This document shows positions 20,442-22,415 of a stretch of DNA of 22,415 nucleotides, piece by piece. The stretch spans positions 1 through 22,415 of the forward strand of contig JAYEIH010000027.1 in assembly GCA_034659995.1 (NCBI GenBank), read 5' to 3'. This stretch comes from JAYEIH01 sp034659995 (GTDB lineage: Archaea; Methanobacteriota_B; Thermococci; Methanofastidiosales; B48-G16). Position 1 is the first letter of the stretch, and each line of letters begins with the position of its first letter. The notes beneath the pieces are model-generated. The model had not been told where the DNA came from. It saw nothing but the letters and a program-made list of their open reading frames with translations, and did not search any database. The translations under genes and the position numbers were made by a program.

Positions 20442-22312
20442 TCAATCACCTCCGTATATTCTCTTTTCTCTCTAAACGGCTCAAATTTCTTTCCTCCGCT
20501 CTCATAGAACTTCGAAAAGAACTCCACATAATGAAGTCTTAAGGAATGAACAAAGGATCCCAGCGCCTCTAAGATGAAGTTAAAGAGCTGTCCACCTATA
20601 AAGACGATAAAAGCGAGTAGTATTCCTATTACAGGGAGACCATAGACCATTTTAGCCACTATGTTTACAGTCATTGCTATTCCTGATGTGGCCAGAGCCA
20701 AGGCTAGAATTCGCGCGTAGGAAAGCCAGTCTCCAAGAAAACTGGTGAACTCAAAAAACGAGAGGCCTTTTTTGTTGTAAACTATCATGGAAGCGCCTAT
20801 AATAGCACATACAATACCTATTCTGAGGCTCGCCTCAGAGAATGTAAACCACTGAAAGAACGCGCCTATGAGTATCCCACTGCCTATCTCTGTGAAGTAC
20901 CAGCTTACATTTTCAAGTATCACGGCCCTATAATCCTTTTTCAGTGTATTATTAACAAGTCCTAGCGTTATCCCCATGTTCAGATGGATTATTCCGATTA
21001 TCAGAGCCAGTTTTAGTAGGCTCATCGGGTTTTCTATGGGATTCAGTAGAGAGGGAACTGTGTATCCTCCGTATTTAAAAATATCTCCAAAGTAACTCCC
21101 CATAATAGCTCCAACAAGTATCGTAGCAATCCCGCAGACCAGCAGTATATACGAGAACTTTTTCATTCCTTCACTCTTCTTCCCGGCACCTTTATACAGT
21201 AAAAATGCAATAATCGTCTGCAACAGTCCGTAAAAGACATCACCAAACATTGCTGCATAAAATATGATATAGATGGGGGCAACGATAAAGGTAGGGTCAA
21301 TCTCAGAGTACTTCGGTGTACCAAACATCTCAACGAGCATCTCGAAGGGGCTTATTATCGAGGGGTTGGAGAGCTTGACAGGAGGTTTTCCTGTTTTTAA
21401 GAGCTCTATGTGGCAATATTTCTCTGTGAGTTCTTCTATGTCTTCACTGATGGCTTTTGTTTCTTTTTTAGGAACATATCCTGTAATTGCTATTGTTTTT
21501 TCAGTTTTGCCAAATTTTGTGGGGATATCCGCCCTCTCTTTTTCCACCTCCAAGATCTCGCGGTAGGCTTTGAATATTCCGATCTTTTCTTTTTTTATTT
21601 TCTTTATCCCCTCTTTATGATTTCTTATATCCTTTTCAAGAGTTTTTATCCCCTCTTCAATTTTTTCAAGGTTTTCTTTTGGCGTACCTCTTTTGCGCAG
21701 TTCTATGATTTCCATCCTTTTTGAAACTTTATCTATTTTTTCCACAGGTGCTATAACCAGAGCCTGACCTTCTTTTTTGTATATTTCTATCTCTTCGTCG
21801 TCGATGTCTTTTTTTAATCTCCCTATGCAGATATAAACAAATTTTCCCCCACCCAAATGTTTTAAATCGATATCAAACTTTATTTTAGATAACAGGGACT
21901 TTTCGCTCCTGTAATACTCTATTTTTTCTATCTTTTTTCTTATTTTTTCCGAAAAGTTATTTACCTGTTCATATACCCCATTTATTTCCTCTGAGTATCT
22001 CTCTAAAAACTCTTTAAGTTCAGGAAATTTCTTTTTTTTCTTCTCCTCATATATAAAATACTCCTTTACAATTGATTTTATCTGTTCTTTCTTAGTTTTT
22101 TCTTCTTTTATAAGGGAAAAAGCTTCAAATACTCTTTCTATCTTTGTTAAAAGAGAATTTATATCTTTTGATTCTTTTAAAGGTCGGTCTTTTTCCATTT
22201 CAGCGGCCGTAATCTGCATTACACCTTTCTTATGGAGATATCTTATCAACTTTTTTTTATGCCCCTCTATAGAAAGGATAAGAATTTTATTCATTTCTTG
22301 AGGGAGGAACAT
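20438..22312 (-). CDS. atpI: A-type ATP synthase subunit I (stator a-subunit)
   Basis: A 624-residue protein. The N-terminal half (about 1-310) is soluble, with two long coiled coils that contact the peripheral stalks. The C-terminal half has about eight membrane helices. The ion-channel arginine expected to face the rotor carboxylates is Arg534 in LSYARILALALA, and a second Arg592 lies in VHSLRLHYVEFFSKFYESGG, both hallmark regions. The start ATG has AGGTGA five bases upstream, which overlaps the stop of H. Its TGA overlaps the GTG start of K. Length and motifs are ordinary, so the unusual K ring must work with a standard stator. Confidence 0.93.
   Translation of the reverse strand: MFLPQEMNKILILSIEGHKKKLIRYLHKKGVMQITAAEMEKDRPLKESKDINSLLTKIERVFEAFSLIKEEKTKKEQIKSIVKEYFIYEEKKKKKFPELKEFLERYSEEINGVYEQVNNFSEKIRKKIEKIEYYRSEKSLLSKIKFDIDLKHLGGGKFVYICIGRLKKDIDDEEIEIYKKEGQALVIAPVEKIDKVSKRMEIIELRKRGTPKENLEKIEEGIKTLEKDIRNHKEGIKKIKKEKIGIFKAYREILEVEKERADIPTKFGKTEKTIAITGYVPKKETKAISEDIEELTEKYCHIELLKTGKPPVKLSNPSIISPFEMLVEMFGTPKYSEIDPTFIVAPIYIIFYAAMFGDVFYGLLQTIIAFLLYKGAGKKSEGMKKFSYILLVCGIATILVGAIMGSYFGDIFKYGGYTVPSLLNPIENPMSLLKLALIIGIIHLNMGITLGLVNNTLKKDYRAVILENVSWYFTEIGSGILIGAFFQWFTFSEASLRIGIVCAIIGASMIVYNKKGLSFFEFTSFLGDWLSYARILALALATSGIAMTVNIVAKMVYGLPVIGILLAFIVFIGGQLFNFILEALGSFVHSLRLHYVEFFSKFYESGGKKFEPFREKREYTEVIE
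20445..20453 (-). promoter_or_regulatory. Strong Shine-Dalgarno before subunit K
   Basis: The minus strand reads GGAGGTGAT inside the last codons of atpI. Its GGAGG core is seven bases before the GTG start. It supports GTG at 20441 as the start of K. Confidence 0.7.
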
Positions 22313-22316
22313 TGTT

Positions 22317-22415
22317 TCACCTTTGCGTTATTTCCTTGAGACAGTACTCTACTGCCTTTCCTCTGTTTTTTTCTGTTTTTTTCTCTATTAAATTTATCTT
22401 TTTCTTATTTTCCTT
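22317..22415 (-). CDS. atpH: A-type ATP synthase subunit H, C-terminal end (cut by window edge)
   Basis: The frame is open from the window edge to a TGA at 22317-22319, giving the last 32 residues. They are highly charged with many Lys and Glu, and end AVEYCLKEITQR. This matches the coiled-coil C-terminus of the peripheral-stalk subunit H (AhaH), which precedes I in archaeal ATP synthase operons. The stop is 4 bp before the ATG of atpI, and its AGGTGA forms the ribosome site of atpI. The assignment rests on composition and position, because most of the gene is outside the window. Confidence 0.65.
   Translation of the reverse strand, partial: KENKKKINLIEKKTEKNRGKAVEYCLKEITQR

Overview
The window comes from an archaeon, probably a euryarchaeote. 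The main evidence is a seven-gene A-type (A1Ao) ATP synthase operon. Further support comes from TATA boxes about 25 bp before many starts, several leaderless starts, oligo-T tracts after genes, a tRNA-Glu gene without encoded CCA, and an archaeal SerK-type serine kinase homologue. Strong Shine-Dalgarno sequences (GGAGGTGAT) precede several ATPase genes. I cannot name the lineage from sequence alone.

Left part (1-3451): the end of an unknown protein, a predicted lipoprotein, a solitary nuclease with a type I restriction HsdR_N-like domain, a small cupin, a 0.4-kb stretch without a protein gene (possibly structured RNA), and tRNA-Glu(CTC). Positions 3533-7043 hold a tightly packed plus-strand operon: a GT-C-like membrane protein with a duplicated N-terminal module, a SerK/ParB-fold protein, a 74-aa unknown protein and a nucleotidyltransferase. 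A convergent DUF421/YetF-like membrane protein follows.

Middle part (7609-13975): a PLP aminotransferase, an aspartate/glutamate racemase, an AhpD-like peroxidase-related protein, and a two-gene operon of a dipeptide epimerase plus a transglutaminase-like protein. These point to peptide or D-amino-acid chemistry. Inserted among them is a lone hypothetical gene (8931-9647) bounded by GTTAGGC and GCCTAAC cores, arranged like an integron gene cassette.

Right part (13988-22415, minus strand): the ATP synthase genes in the order H(partial)-I-K-E-C-F-A. Subunits B and D, which normally follow A, are absent; A is met by a convergent gene 12 bp away. The highlight is subunit K, a single 967-residue rotor polypeptide made of 12 fused c-type hairpins. 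Nine hairpins keep the ion-binding Glu and three (1, 7, 10) have Gln. Each Gln hairpin is preceded in ring order by a hairpin (12, 6, 9) that has also lost the partner T-Q-x-x-Y ligands. Whole inter-hairpin sites therefore look dismantled, leaving a predicted nine Na+-type sites per 12 hairpins. Within this gene a 482-bp segment is duplicated almost perfectly at an offset of three hairpins (729 bp). Subunit F seems to start at ATT, in a TAATT stop/start overlap behind a perfect Shine-Dalgarno sequence.
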